Of a stretch of 64,000 nucleotides of DNA, positions 32,601 through 44,014 are shown in pieces. Position 1 is the stretch's first letter. Each line of letters opens with the position of its first letter. This DNA is from Tieghemostelium lacteum (Eukaryota; Evosea; Eumycetozoa; Dictyosteliales; Raperosteliaceae), in the NCBI GenBank assembly GCA_001606155.1, contig LODT01000009.1:1-64000 (forward strand), in the 5' to 3' direction. The notes beneath the pieces are model-generated. The model saw nothing but the letters and a program-made list of their open reading frames with translations, ran no database searches and was not told the DNA's origin. The position numbers and the translations under genes are program-made.

Positions 32601-33278
32601 ATAGATTTACAAGGTTTCCCTACTGAAATTGATAATGTTGATATTAAATCAATACAAGTAATGTCAGGATTTTTAGTATACCAATTGGTAAATTACCTTC
32701 CATCTATGGTCAGAAGATGGTCTGATGAATGTTCAAGAGAAATGAATAAGAAAATGGACTATTTCATCACCAATTATGTATCACCACACATTATCAAGAA
32801 TGAGATTAAATTGGTAAATGATCACAAGGAATCTGTAGATTCTGAATTCTCAGTTCGTGGTGGCATCTCTAATAGAGAGGTTGTTGCATCCTATGTAAAA
32901 GATGAAATGAATATTCAATTAGTACTCACTATTCCTGAAACTTATCCACTAAAAGTTTTAAGTGTAGATTTTAGTAAGAGAGTAGGTGTAAGTGAAGCTC
33001 AATGGAGAACTTGGTTACTTTCAATGCATAGCTTATTATTGACTCAAGATGGTTCTATTCTTGATGTATGTCTACTGTGGAAGAACTCATTGGATAAGCA
33101 TTTTGCTCATGTTGAAGTTTGTCCAATTTGTTATTCATTGTTCCTCAATGGTAATATTCCAAATTTCCAATGTAAAACATGTAAGAACAAATTCCATGCT
33201 GGTTGTCTCTATAAGTGGTTTTCAACCTCACATAAATCAACATGTCCACTTTGTAATCAACCAATTATAAATGCTTAA
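28299..33278 (+). CDS. ltn1: Listerin E3 ubiquitin ligase (LTN1)
   Basis: Two exons: 28299-28406 and 28476-33278 (GTAGGT..AAAG), giving 1636 residues. The N-terminus (SGAPGGYLGFSAFTT, MDPDYYQIEPEYQ, KKDTTSKLKALDELEEL) matches Listerin, followed by a long HEAT/ARM region and a C-terminal RING variant (EVCPICYSLF..CKTCKNKFHAGCLYKWF..TCPLCNQP). Listerin binds 60S subunits with stalled nascent chains and ubiquitinates the chain for proteasomal destruction (ribosome quality control). A poly-Q run at 29586-29633 interrupts the HEAT region. The upstream small exon was found by matching the family N-terminus. Confidence 0.95.
29586..29633 (+). repeat. (CAA)n tract coding 16 glutamines in Listerin
   Basis: Fifteen CAA codons and one CAG in frame within the Listerin gene. 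Such runs are common in dictyostelid proteins. Confidence 0.95.
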
Positions 33279-33322
33279 TAAATTTATTCAACAACAAACG
33301 ACAACAGAAATTTTAAATTTCT

Positions 33323-33342
33323 AAATATGGACCTCCATATTT
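33323..33342. repeat. 20-base palindrome downstream of Listerin
   Basis: A perfect inverted repeat AAATATGGA-CC-TCCATATTT with 9-base arms and a 2-base centre, lying 45 bases after the Listerin stop and ~160 bases before the isochorismatase-like start. A 2-base loop is too short for a stable RNA hairpin, so a dimeric protein-binding site is the likelier reading. Confidence 0.7.
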
Positions 33343-33354
33343 CCATTTAGGTTC

Positions 33355-33442
33355 ATTCGAATAAATATCTTTTTCAATTTTTTTGTTTTTAGTTTTTTCA
33401 GTAGAATCAATTCGAATAAATATCTTATTCTAATATTCGAAT
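33355..33442. promoter_or_regulatory. Repeated motif with TTCGAA core upstream of isochorismatase-like gene
   Basis: ATTCGAATAAATATCTT occurs exactly twice (33355-33371 and 33410-33426), and a third partial copy ATTCGAAT lies at 33435-33442. The core TTCGAA is palindromic. The copies lie 60-150 bases before the start codon at 33505, a plausible promoter position. The binding factor is unknown. Confidence 0.55.
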
Positions 33443-33504
33443 ACCAAAATATATTTAAACAACCTTAAAAAAAATGAATATTATTATATTGTATTCAATT
33501 TAAA

Positions 33505-34062
33505 ATGTCAAATCAAACAGCACTAATAATTGTAGATATTCAAAATGACTACTTTACAGATGGTCTATGGCCACTTTATGAACCAGTCAAAGCATTGGAA
33601 AATGTAAAACTATTACTTAAAAAGTTTAGAGATAACAATGAAACTATCATACATGTTCAACACTTGGCTAATGAAGGTGCACCATTCTTTGTAAAAGGTA
33701 CAAAAGGATCAGATATTCACAATGATGTTAAACCATTAGATAATGAATCTGTTGTTGTAAAACAATATGCCAATTCCTTTTACCAAACTAATCTTTTAGA
33801 ATTACTAAAATCAAAAAACATAAAAAATATTGTTGTAACTGGTATGATGACTCAAAATTGTATTGACTCAACAGTTAGAGGTGCCTCTGAAGTTGGATTC
33901 CAATATCCAAATATCACAATTATTGGAGATACAACTGCAACTAGAGATTTACCAGTACCAGGTGGAACAACCATAAGTGCACCACTAGTACAACAATCAT
34001 TTTTAGCAGCTCTAAATTTTGCATTTGGTAAAGTAATATCAACTGCAGACTATTTAAAATAA
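33505..34062 (+). CDS. Isochorismatase-family cysteine hydrolase
   Basis: A 185-residue single-exon protein of the isochorismatase/nicotinamidase-like fold. The Asp-Lys-Cys catalytic triad is visible: D11 in ALIIVDIQNDYF, K86 in VVVKQYANSFYQT, and C119 in VTGMMTQNCIDSTVRGA. Close relatives are mostly small bacterial amidohydrolases of uncertain substrate. Lack of introns and bacterial-type relatives would fit an old transfer from bacteria, but base composition matches its neighbours. The substrate cannot be assigned. Confidence 0.88.
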   Translation: MSNQTALIIVDIQNDYFTDGLWPLYEPVKALENVKLLLKKFRDNNETIIHVQHLANEGAPFFVKGTKGSDIHNDVKPLDNESVVVKQYANSFYQTNLLELLKSKNIKNIVVTGMMTQNCIDSTVRGASEVGFQYPNITIIGDTTATRDLPVPGGTTISAPLVQQSFLAALNFAFGKVISTADYLK

Positions 34063-34097
34063 AGTTAAATATATATATGTTATAAATTTATTATAGT

Positions 34098-35606
34098 TTA
34101 AACTCTATTTGCTTTTGTTAGGAAACTAGTTACACTAATTGTGGGTTCTCTAATGATACCATCTTCGTCCTGACTTTGACCAGATTGAGTTCTCTGTTGG
34201 GCAAGATCATCAAATGCCATTTTAATTGATTTCTTTGAATTTAAGAATACAATTTCATTGACATCAAATAGACAAAATCTCTCAGAGTTTACTACAATCT
34301 TTTCTCTATCTCCTCCTTCCTCCTCTTCATAACGTTCAACAGATGGAACATGACTTTCAACTTCATTTCCTTTTGAATAGACATTACCTTCTGTAACAGT
34401 AAAATCAATAGAACGGTAAAGTTCCACTAATTTCGAATCAAAATGGTCCATACATAAAAATACATTAGTCTCCAATAGATAATCAGATATTTCATTTGCA
34501 CAACAGAAACATTTACGATCATTGGTTGACTGTGTCAATGATTTTACCAATTGTGTTTCATTTTGAGTCAATGGTACCTGTCTCTGGTAACCCTTTTCAA
34601 TTTGAGATTTCTTGTACTTGAGTTGCATTTCTCTCAATTTGTAAAAGAATTGTAATTTGGTTGTGAATGGTGTTGGTTTGGGATAGTTGAATATATCGTA
34701 GTAATTGGATGGTGGAATATTAACATAACATGATGAGTCAGTTGTAGAACTCAGCATTTGGTGTGCAAATGTTTGTGAATGAACATAACCATGTTTAAGA
34801 TAATTCATTTCAGTACCTTGAATGGAGGGTGACCAACTTGATCTATGAACTTGGAAACTTTGTGGTTTAACAAGGAAATGACCACCTTCTTTAAAATCAT
34901 CACCATTCTTGTGTAATATAAATGTTTGTGGAATCTTTCTTTCATTCCAGTAAGATATATGTTCTTCATCGGTACTATCATATATCTGATAGGGTATTCT
35001 ATAGAGATTAAATTCAGATCTACCACAAAACTCCTTAATGAGGTCATAAACCTCACTCCATGATTTTGGAATACCATGATCCATTTCAATTGGTTCAGAT
35101 TGATAGTTACCAGTCAATGATTTATAATATACAATTATTTTATCTTTAATATTACCATATACTTTATAATTATCTTTTACAATGATTGCCATATCTAATG
35201 CTCTATCTGAGCTGATATCTTTAGTTGTATTTGGTTTTTCTTGTAGTGTTTTTTTTGGTTTTAACTCCATTGCTATTGGTGGTGGAGGTGGTGGTAGTGG
35301 ATCTGAATAAATAGGTGGTGGTAAATTTCTAATTGATTCTAAATATGGTAATGTTGGTGTTGATGTGAAACTAATTGTAGTAGCTTTGGTTATGGGTGGT
35401 GGAGGTGGGGGTGGTGGAGGTGGGAATGAATCAACTGTATTGTATTCATGTTCATGGTATACATTTGGTGTTTGATAGTTATTATCATCATTATTATAAT
35501 AAATATCGGTATTATTATAAGTTGGTAATTCATCAATTACAGTTGGTTGAAAAACATCAATAACTGGTGGTTGGTAATCATCAAACAAATTATTATTATT
35601 AGTGAG

Positions 35607-35639
<33 letters not shown>

Positions 35640-35916
35640 ATAAGTTGGTAATATATCAATTACTGGTGGTTGGTAATCATCAAACAAATTAAATCCATTA
35701 TCATTATTATTACTACTATTTGTTGGTGGTATATATTCTTCAGTTATACCTAATTCTTGTTTTCTTCTAAGGAACTCATGTTCTAAAATGAAACCACTTT
35801 CATAAAGGTCCTTTAATTTTTCATATGCATCATGGTCTAAATTTTTATAAATTCAAGTTAGTTTGTTATTCCCAAAAAAATGAAAGAAAAGAAACTTGAT
35901 AAATACCATAATCCAT
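34098..35916 (-). CDS. Uncharacterised proline-rich protein with SHOCT-like N-terminus
   Basis: Two exons: a 10-base first coding exon (35916-35907, ATG GAT TAT G) and 35836-34098, joined by a 70-base intron (GTATTT..TTTAG), giving 582 residues. Residues ~5-35 (YEKLKDLYESGFILEHEF) resemble the SHOCT helical motif. Next come repeated FDDYQPPVID segments with poly-Asn, two poly-Pro runs (up to 10 Pro), and a ~300-residue conserved-looking C-terminal region with a Cys pair and later Cys/His (KCFCCANE..FLCMDHFD). I recognise no named domain there. Poly-Pro could bind profilin or SH3/WW domains. Function unknown. Confidence 0.75.
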
Positions 35917-36124
35917 TTTAATTTATGTATTCTATATATTCAATTTATATAATGTAAAAGATTTATTTAAACAAAAGTAAGATTATAATTTTTCTTTTTT
36001 TTATATTTTTTGATATCTTTGACAAACACAAAAAAATGCACCTCTTATCAATTCAACAAAAAATATCTTTTCAAAAATCAAAAATTAGAAATAAAATGTA
36101 AAGAGGGTTTTTGACATGTCTTAA

Positions 36125-37585
36125 TTAGAATGCTAAATTATTAAAATTTATTCGGTTACTCTTTAGATTACTAAATGATATCAATGATTTATCTTTACTG
36201 GATGTATATTGCTGCAGTATTTCATTGGCTTTAGTTGTAAAGTTATCAGAGTTCAGAGTCAATGTTAATAGTATATCACTATTATAGAGTGATTCAATTA
36301 GATATTCACCAGTAAATAAGTTACCTGATATATCTAATTCTCTAATGGTACATTGTTTATTAGATAGTGCCACTGCAAGCGGTTTCTCATCTTTTAGTTT
36401 ATTATCACTAAGTGATAGGAAGTATAATGTTGATCCATAATCATCCAAGTATTTTGATAATACTGGCATTATACCATCATTTATTGTACCATTGGATAGC
36501 TTTAGTACACTTATTTTAGGTGATAATCTAACACTAAAGAAATTGATATCAATCAATACTGATTCTCTTTGTTCTATAGAAAACAATTCCAATTGTTGAA
36601 ATGTCAATTTTGAGTTACTAAATTGACTTTTTAGATCTTTTATAGAGATTTGATCTTGATCAGTTAAGTTTAGTAAATTATCATATAAGAATAACTCTTT
36701 TAGTGTCTGATGATTAGATAGTGCTTTAGTGAACTCAATAAATACTTGTTGATTTTGTTCCCTACTCTGATATTCAATATAATTAAATGGAACGTTTAAA
36801 GATTCCAATGTAACCAATTGATTTAATAAACTATTAATATGTGACATTCCAATATTTAAACCAGAGAGTTGAAGTCTCTTAAACTTGTTGATATTCTGTG
36901 ATTTTATCATTGTATCAATCAATGAATTACTAAGTTGATGTGTAAGTATTTCATTGAAATTAATTTGATATTCTTGTATTTTCTGTATAGATGGGTTATC
37001 TAATACTGATTTATAAAAGTATTGATGATTAGTGACTCCATCTTCACAATACAGATAAAATGACGTCAATGATTGTGAATTGGATAGTAGATCACTAATC
37101 AATTTTAAATCAACTGATTTCTTTGCAGAAGATGAAAATACAATATTTTCAATATTTGTATTCAATAGATTACTACTACCAATCTTTTGTAAACAGATAT
37201 CCGAGTCAATGAGCAACAATGATTTTAATGATGTGTATTGCTTTAGTTTGTTCATTATAAAGAATAGATATTGTTCTCTATCCTTTGCTTGATTTCTATC
37301 CAATGATTCAAATCTAATCTCATTTATTGATGAGATAATTGAGAATTCACTTGATTTCTTGTTATCTAATAGTGATAATAGTGTCTTTAGTGTCGATATA
37401 GTTGAATTATTGTGAATGGTAATATGATTAAAATGAATAGATATCAATTTAAACCATTCTTTACTAATCAAAACTAATTTAATTATCCATTTATTTCTAG
37501 GATTATCTAAACCACCTCTAGTTAATTCATAATGATCTTGAAAAATGAATTTTATGATATTTTTGAAAATATTGGTGTTGTTCAT
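36125..37585 (-). CDS. F-box/leucine-rich-like protein (dictyostelid family)
   Basis: A 486-residue single-exon protein. The F-box-like start is FKNIIKFIFQDHYE, then KWIIKLVLISKEWFKLISIHF. The leucine-rich repeats are clearer than in its relatives, with ribonuclease-inhibitor-like turns: LESLNVPFNYIEY, LKELFLYDNLLNL, LYFLSLSDNKLKD and IRELDISGNLFTG. It is divergent from the FANCB/FAAP100-like gene, with 118 bases between start codons. Substrate unknown. Confidence 0.75.
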   Translation of the reverse strand: MNNTNIFKNIIKFIFQDHYELTRGGLDNPRNKWIIKLVLISKEWFKLISIHFNHITIHNNSTISTLKTLLSLLDNKKSSEFSIISSINEIRFESLDRNQAKDREQYLFFIMNKLKQYTSLKSLLLIDSDICLQKIGSSNLLNTNIENIVFSSSAKKSVDLKLISDLLSNSQSLTSFYLYCEDGVTNHQYFYKSVLDNPSIQKIQEYQINFNEILTHQLSNSLIDTMIKSQNINKFKRLQLSGLNIGMSHINSLLNQLVTLESLNVPFNYIEYQSREQNQQVFIEFTKALSNHQTLKELFLYDNLLNLTDQDQISIKDLKSQFSNSKLTFQQLELFSIEQRESVLIDINFFSVRLSPKISVLKLSNGTINDGIMPVLSKYLDDYGSTLYFLSLSDNKLKDEKPLAVALSNKQCTIRELDISGNLFTGEYLIESLYNSDILLTLTLNSDNFTTKANEILQQYTSSKDKSLISFSNLKSNRINFNNLAF

Positions 37586-37703
37586 TGTTCTTTTTTTTAT
37601 TTAGAAAATGATACATTTTTTTTTTTTCAATTCTTTGTTCAACAGAACTTTAAAAAAGAGAATCAAAGCAGGGAGAAACCAAAACAGAGATACTCACCTC
37701 TAA
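37586..37703. promoter_or_regulatory. Divergent promoter, F-box-like / propeller-coiled-coil gene
   Basis: 118 bases between two divergent start codons, including T-runs and an AAAGAGAATCAAAGCAGGG segment. No specific site is recognised. Confidence 0.4.
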
Positions 37704-38359
37704 ATGATTGAAAATGAAATTTTAAATATTATCGCAACACCAAAACAAACAAAGCAAAAGCAATTCCGAATAATCAATGAGTTTATATCGTGTGATGGAT
37801 TTTTACTCTTAATATCAGTTACCTCTCCCAATGTTATAAATATCTATCAAATTATACAAAAAAATAAATATAGATCTTTCAAAGTATGTATCAGGAACTT
37901 AATTCATCAAAATTTATATACTAATAGAGAAAATAGATAATTAAAACTATAGAGAATATTAAAGATTTATTAATTATTGATGATGATAAACAAATTTATC
38001 TATTATTATTATTAGAAAATCATACATTGTGGTCTATTGGTATTTTATTTAAAAATAACCAGTACCAGAATGATTTGAAAAGAAAATTTGAACAAACAAG
38101 TTCATCACAAAATTCATTAGATGTTATTACATTAGATGGATCAACACCAGGGCTCTATATTGATACATTACAGTCACTAAAATATATTTATACATTAAAT
38201 AATAGTATTATATTTTTAACAACTAAACAAGATGAGGAGATGACTAGCGTTAAATCAAAATTAGAAATTTTATATTCAAAAAGGGAAATTATTGAACATA
38301 GATTTACATCCTCTTCTTCCTCTTCTTTACATTACTATAAACCAACAATATTAAATTTA

Positions 38360-38395
<36 letters not shown>

Positions 38396-38785
38396 TGTAT
38401 TTATAATTCTAAAATATTAAACAGTGATACATTAAACAGATATCAAATAGCACATGAATTGCTTCTTGATAAGCAATTCGTTTTAATACAAAAAGATAAT
38501 TTTCAATACTTTCAACATGAATCAGAACATTACATTATTAGCACATCATTTGATAACACATCAATAGTAGTGTTAAATTTAAATAATAACTCAGTTTCTA
38601 TTCCAAAATTAAAACACAATATAATCAATAGAGTAGTATTAATTGGCCAATACCTATCTTATCTATCAAGTGAAAAATGTTATTTTATTACAATTAATAG
38701 TATCATTAATAATAATCAAACTCAGTATATCAGTAGTAGTAAAGCATTACCAGGTGATATTTTAACATTAAACTATTATCAACAA

Positions 38786-38818
<33 letters not shown>

Positions 38819-40144
38819 CCTAATTACAATAATAATATATTAAATATCTATTGTACAAATGGTAATATTATTATATATCATCTAAAAGATACAGAATTCA
38901 AAGTAATAGAAAAATCACCAGAAATTAATTCAGATAAAGGTCAACTCAGTAAAATTAACTTTAAAACCAATATAGCAGAATTAAATAACTACCAAAAAAA
39001 CCTACAAGCATTACAAGAAAGAGTAAAAGATTTAGACCAGAAAATAGTTAAAGTAAATGAATTCATTATGCAATTGAAAGATTTAACAAAGAATACATGG
39101 TTATCAAGTAAAATTGTAACATTATGGTCACCAGTATTTTCAATTAATAGTAACTGTAATGGATATGCTAATGGTATATTGAGAATAACAATATTTAATA
39201 ATAGTAGTATTGATATTATTCAATGGAATCTAATCATTACATTGAAAATTTGTGATTTTCCATTCACCAAAATAACAACAATATCACAACCAATTCAATT
39301 GTTGGCACATGGAACCTCCTTTACATTTGACTTACCACTTTCATTGACATCAATGTGCAACACAACAATAGGATTATTTCTATCATCAAGAGAATATGAT
39401 CTTAATATATTCATTCAAGAGAAGCATTTAAATTTATTTGATTTTATAAAATTAAATATAAATAATAATAATATTAGAACATCAACAATTAATAGTCAAT
39501 GTAATCATCACCCATCTCTGAATACTATTTTTAATAGATTCTATAAAGCCAATACAAGTCCCAGTAGTACCTCACCACTGTTGAAGCCAAATAATAATAA
39601 TGACATTAATAATCACCAAAAATCAGATAAATGTACACAAACATTTAGTATATTTAATTATTTTATTGATAATAGTAAACAAATATCAATTTTTAATATA
39701 ATTAATCAACAAAATGAAAATTTAATGAAAGATCATCATTTAATGACTGTATTCAATAATCAGTTGCTTGTTAAACTTTTACAAGAACCAGATAAATATA
39801 CTCTAAAATTACTATTCTCATCAGAAGATTATTCACTTGTACATTTATTCAAACAAATTCTATATACCAAATTTTCAAAAGAAAATAGTGGTAAGTAAAA
39901 AAACAGATATAAACGTTTATAAAGAATAATTACTAATATCAAATATAAAAAAATAGAACTTCAAATAAAAGAAAGTACCATGGCTAAAAATATACAGTCT
40001 TACAAAGAAAAAGTTAGATTTGTTACTAGATTTAAACAAACACTTAACAATCAATTGAATCTTCTATGTCAGAGTAATATTAAACATATTTATAATGAAT
40101 TGGATTCATTACAATCAAATATTGATAGTTTAATGTTATTCTAA
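37704..40144 (+). CDS. Predicted beta-propeller / coiled-coil protein, possibly FANCB/FAAP100-like
   Basis: Three exons: 37704-37883, 37937-39890 and 39957-40144 (GTATGT..AATAG and GTAAGT..AATAG), giving 773 residues with consistent phases. The N-terminal ~320 residues have propeller-like strands (LLLLLENHTLWSIGIL, YIISTSFDNTSIVVLNL, ILNIYCTNGNIIIYHL) with Asn runs. A coiled coil follows (LQALQERVKDLDQKIVKV), then a beta-sandwich-like region (GILRITIFNNSSIDIIQWNL). This order, with a helical C-terminus (LQSNIDSLM), resembles FANCB and FAAP100 of the Fanconi anaemia core complex. The resemblance is of layout, not a proven match. It converges on dcp2 with 56 bases between stops. Confidence 0.7.
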
Positions 40145-40200
40145 ATAAAATTAAATCTATAATATCAATTAAATATTTAATAACAACATATTGTACTTTT

Positions 40201-41531
40201 TTATTTATTTACAAAAAATTGTCCATTTGGAATATTATTACTATTTATATACATTATTGGTTGCACCATGGTATTTGGATTAAATTGTTGATGTTGTTTC
40301 AGATAATTTTGTTGTTGTTGTTGTTGTTGATGTTGATTTCTATTTTGATTTCTATGAGAAATTGGTAGAGGTTGATTAAGTGAATGTAAATATTGTTTAT
40401 CTTTTTCTTTTAAAACTGATTTAAAATTATTTATATATTCTTGTAATTGAATTTCATCCAATTCATTTTGTAGAATGAGTTCAGATTCATCTTCTCTCTT
40501 ACTAATAAAATCTTTAATTTTTTTGTTTTGATTATTACCTGCACTCCACCTATAGTGAAATGATGAATCATTGTCCTCTTCAAATTCTAAACCTCTCTGA
40601 TTTTGATTTTTAAAGAGAAGTGGTTCCATGCCAGACTCTCTTCTTTTGTTTTCAATCCACGATAATAATTGTTTAATATAAGGTATAATAGCAGCAAATT
40701 GATGTGAACTTCTAGACTGAAATAATGGAATATCTTCTAAATTATGCCATTTGATTCTAGAAATCTCATAACGAGTATGAGTTTCAAAATCTGTTAGTTC
40801 ATCAACACCAACTGCTATAAAAAACTTTTTAGTTACACCTCTATGCTCCTTTTGAATGAATGCATCTTTTCTTATAAAAGGTGATATATCAAATCCAATT
40901 TCTTCAAATACCTCTCTAGCTGCTGTCTTTGTTTCTGTTTCACCTTCTTTTCCTTTACCTTTGGGAAATCCCCAACCCCACCATTGTTCTTTTACTAATA
41001 CAACCTAAAATTTAAGACAATATAGTTAATAAAGTATATTAGAAGTTTAATAAGTAAGTAAACATACTTTTGTCATCTCTTTATTAAGAATGATTGCACC
41101 ATATCTTGGTATTAATCTTTTAAACTTTTCAAATTTTTTATTCATATCAAAATAAGATGAAGTTGATAGTAATGCCTCATGTAATGGTAACAATCTTTCA
41201 TTGTTTTTTAATACTTTAAACAAAGTATTAATAATCTCAAAATACACAAAAAGGGATAGATTATTCATTTTATGACTTAGAATTGTTACTTACTCATTTC
41301 AGCAAATATTGGAAATTCAGGCTTAGGTAGTCTAGTATTTTGAACCAAATAAATATCGATATAATACCAATATGCCTCTTCAATTAACATAAATAGATCT
41401 TCAAAAGACGTAAAATTAATCTCATTTATAAATGTATTTGATAGAGAATTAAGTATATCTAAAAGATCTGCACTCAGATTACTATCATTATCTAGGAGGT
41501 TACTACTATTACTGTCATTATTAATTTCCAT
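40201..41531 (-). CDS. dcp2: mRNA-decapping enzyme Dcp2
   Basis: Three exons: 41531-41294, 41213-41068 and 41004-40201, giving 395 residues. The N-terminal regulatory domain (SADLLDILNSLSNTFI, AYWYYIDIYLVQN) is followed by the segment FEKFKRLIPRYGAIILN. The Nudix box is perfect: GKGKEGETETKTAAREVFEE followed by IGF. Box B continues as KWHNLEDIP. The C-terminal tail is Gln/Asn-rich. Dcp2 removes the 5' cap in cytoplasmic mRNA decay. The second acceptor (41214) was chosen because only it keeps phase and restores FAEMILKNNERLLPLHEA. The first in-frame ATG at 41531 was taken as start. Confidence 0.93.
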
Positions 41532-41998
41532 TAACTCTTGTGTTTGGGTTTTTGTAAATTGTTTGTATGAAAAAATAAAAAAAAAAAATAATTTCAATTT
41601 TCCTTTAACAAAAAACGACTGTGAAATTTTTCATTGTCGATACTTATGAAGGTTAGTAAATATTAGCATTTTATGAATTAAAGATATTCAATGATGATCA
41701 ACAAATTACTTATCTACATTACATGACTACAATGTTGATTATAATAATTTTAAATTTTCTGATTCAATATTTTTAATTCTTTTAAATTACTTCTCCAGTA
41801 ATATACTAATAGATCACTCTTTTTTTAATTTTATTAGATTGTCCATTTTTATTATTATAATATATATAAATTAAATAAATGATAATATTGTTTCAAATCA
41901 CCCTAAAAAAAAGTAATTTTACTGTAGCATTTTTTATTTTGGAGTTGTTTATTGTGCCTGATTTATTTATTGCAGTAATAGTAGTAATTATTTCAATA
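41532..41998. other. Spacer between dcp2 and snf12
   Basis: 467 bases of AT-rich sequence holding the dcp2 5' leader and the snf12 3' end, both minus strand. An A9 run lies near 41578-41590 just upstream of dcp2. Nothing else is visible. Confidence 0.5.
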
Positions 41999-43489
41999 TT
42001 AACTGGATTGTGATGGTGTTTGAGGTGTTGATGGTGGTAAAACATGAGTTTGTGGTGAAGATATAGATTGTTTAGAAAGGTATTTGTCAACAACCTCAGA
42101 CATAAGTGGTTGATAATAGAATGAACTGTGTCTTTCTTCTTCGAATCCAGATGATGAGTTGGATTTTAAAACTTGATAATCTTTGACTAATTGTTGTGTT
42201 TGATCATGAAGGAATTGTAATGGTTGATCAGCTAGTTTAGACATGAATTCTCTCTTTCTCTTGTGTACATTAATCTTTTGTACACATTGATTAATCTCCT
42301 CATCCAATGATAATATTTGATGTTTAGCTGCTGAGTTATTCATTGAAATTGGGTTATCATCAAGTTCAACATTTACATCATAAGCCTGTTCATAATCTTG
42401 TCTATCGCCACTCAATTTAATGGTGTAATTGAATTCCAATGGATCTGGTGATCCCAAATGCTCTCTCAGAATTTGTGGTATTTGATTAAATTGTAATACA
42501 TCTAATCCAAATATCTAATAGTTTAAAATAACAAATGACTATTAATATGTCATATGAGTTTAGATTAAAATCAAAAGATTATACATTACACTTTTTAAAT
42601 TATCGTCACAGTTGATTTTCTTTGAATCTAAATCCAAGAGTTTGTTTGTTTTAATATAGGACCAAAATGCATTTATAATTCTTGGTTTGGTATCAGTGTG
42701 CACATTAATAAGACCAGCGAGATTACCAAGCACCTTGTATCTCTGTGGACTATGATCTAGATACATTAGAATTTTAATATCAATTTCCTGATGGCCATTT
42801 CTTTTCACTTCAAAACCATCAGTTTCCAAAAGTGCCTGTGATTTATCCCATTCACAAGAATCTCTGTGACCAATTTGAATAAAGACTTTTTTGAAAAAGG
42901 ATGTAAACTTTCTTTTTTTTTGAAATTGTTGTTGTTGTTGTTGTTGTTGTTGCTGTTGTTGTTGTTGTTGTTGTTGAGCATATGGTGTACCTTTATAGAT
43001 AGACTGTTGTGAAAATGAACCGTCATCATTTAATTTACCTTCTATTCTTAGAGTCCAAGATGGTTTATCTTGTACACTAACAAGAGATTTATTATCGAGA
43101 TGATAGAAAGCCGATTGATTACTATAGGTATTATAGATACTGAGTCTGAGTGTTTTGAATAATTTTGGTTGTCTAATACGTTGTTGTTCTTGTAAATCTA
43201 CTTGACGTTTAGTAATAGCACTGTCAAGTCTCTTTTCAAACTCTAATAAATTTGTAAACAATAATGCTTCTGGACAAAATGATACAATGTGCTCAATTGG
43301 GAATGTATAGGCAAGTGGTAGACTACCCCCTGTTAATGATGTCGTTTTATGTGATTGCTGTTGTTGTTGCTGTTGTTGTTGTGTATTTTGAAGAAGTGGT
43401 TGATTGGTTGTATGTGAGGTTTTCAATTTTTTTTTATCTTTTTTACTACTGCCTCCACTAGCTACAAAACTATCATTTTTTTTTGACAT
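41999..43489 (-). CDS. snf12: SWI/SNF complex 60-kDa subunit (SNF12/BAF60)
   Basis: Two exons: 43489-42590 and 42514-41999 (GTAATG..ATTAG), giving 471 residues. The upstream region FEKRLDSAITKRQVDLQE and FKTLRLSIYNTYSNQ, WTLRIEGKL, and the SWIB domain (PQRYKVLGNLAGLINVHTDT, IINAFWSYIKTNKLLD, then DDNLKS|IFGLDVLQFNQIP across the junction) identify the SMARCD/SNF12 family. It bridges transcription factors and the remodelling ATPase. Two poly-Q runs interrupt the N-terminal half. Like other family members it has a helical C-terminal region (EINQCVQKINVHKRKREFM). Confidence 0.93.
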
Positions 43490-44014
43490 TTTTTTTATCT
43501 ATATCTGTCTTTTAATTAAAAGTCATTAATTAATTAAACCCAATTCTAAAAATAGTAATTTGATAAATGAAATGACAAAAACCAAGTTCAAACTGATAAA
43601 AAAAATCAAAAAATTTTAAAAAAATTCTAAAAAAAAAAAAAAAAAAACTTTTTTTTGGACGTTATATTTTATTCTAATTTAAATATTTTGTTTTTTTTTC
43701 ATTGTTAATCACAAACACTATATTAGATTATTTAACTTATAGTCCCATTCCCCACACCACACCATTTACATTTCCCCCTTTTTTATTTTTTATTTATAAC
43801 AGCTAAATCACCTTAGAAATATTATTATTTAAAATTATCTATAATTAAACAACCCATTTTCCACTAGCCCACACTTACAATAACAAAAGCCAACAAATAA
43901 CCAAAACAAAAAAACAACAACAAAAAAAACAATTGTAAATTTATAATAATAATTGTAATAATAACAAGTATTATTCTCTTTAATAATAATAAAGTAGAAT
44001 AATAGTAGTAAAAA
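43490..44014. other. Divergent intergenic region, snf12 / EF-hand gene
   Basis: 525 bases between divergent starts. It contains an A18 run and T-runs near 43631-43660, a pyrimidine-rich segment (cccattccccacaccacacc, 43743-43763) and AAT/AAC-rich leader sequence near the plus-strand start. No gene is supported; a minus-strand frame here is AT-rich artefact. Confidence 0.5.

Noticed and set aside
33323-33342. Transcription terminator hairpin for Listerin
   Set aside because: The centre is only 2 bases, too short for an RNA hairpin loop, and eukaryotic Pol II genes do not end this way.
33351-33371. tRNA T-loop-like sequence GGTTCATTCGAATAA
   Set aside because: No acceptor, D or anticodon arm around it; it is part of a repeated upstream motif.
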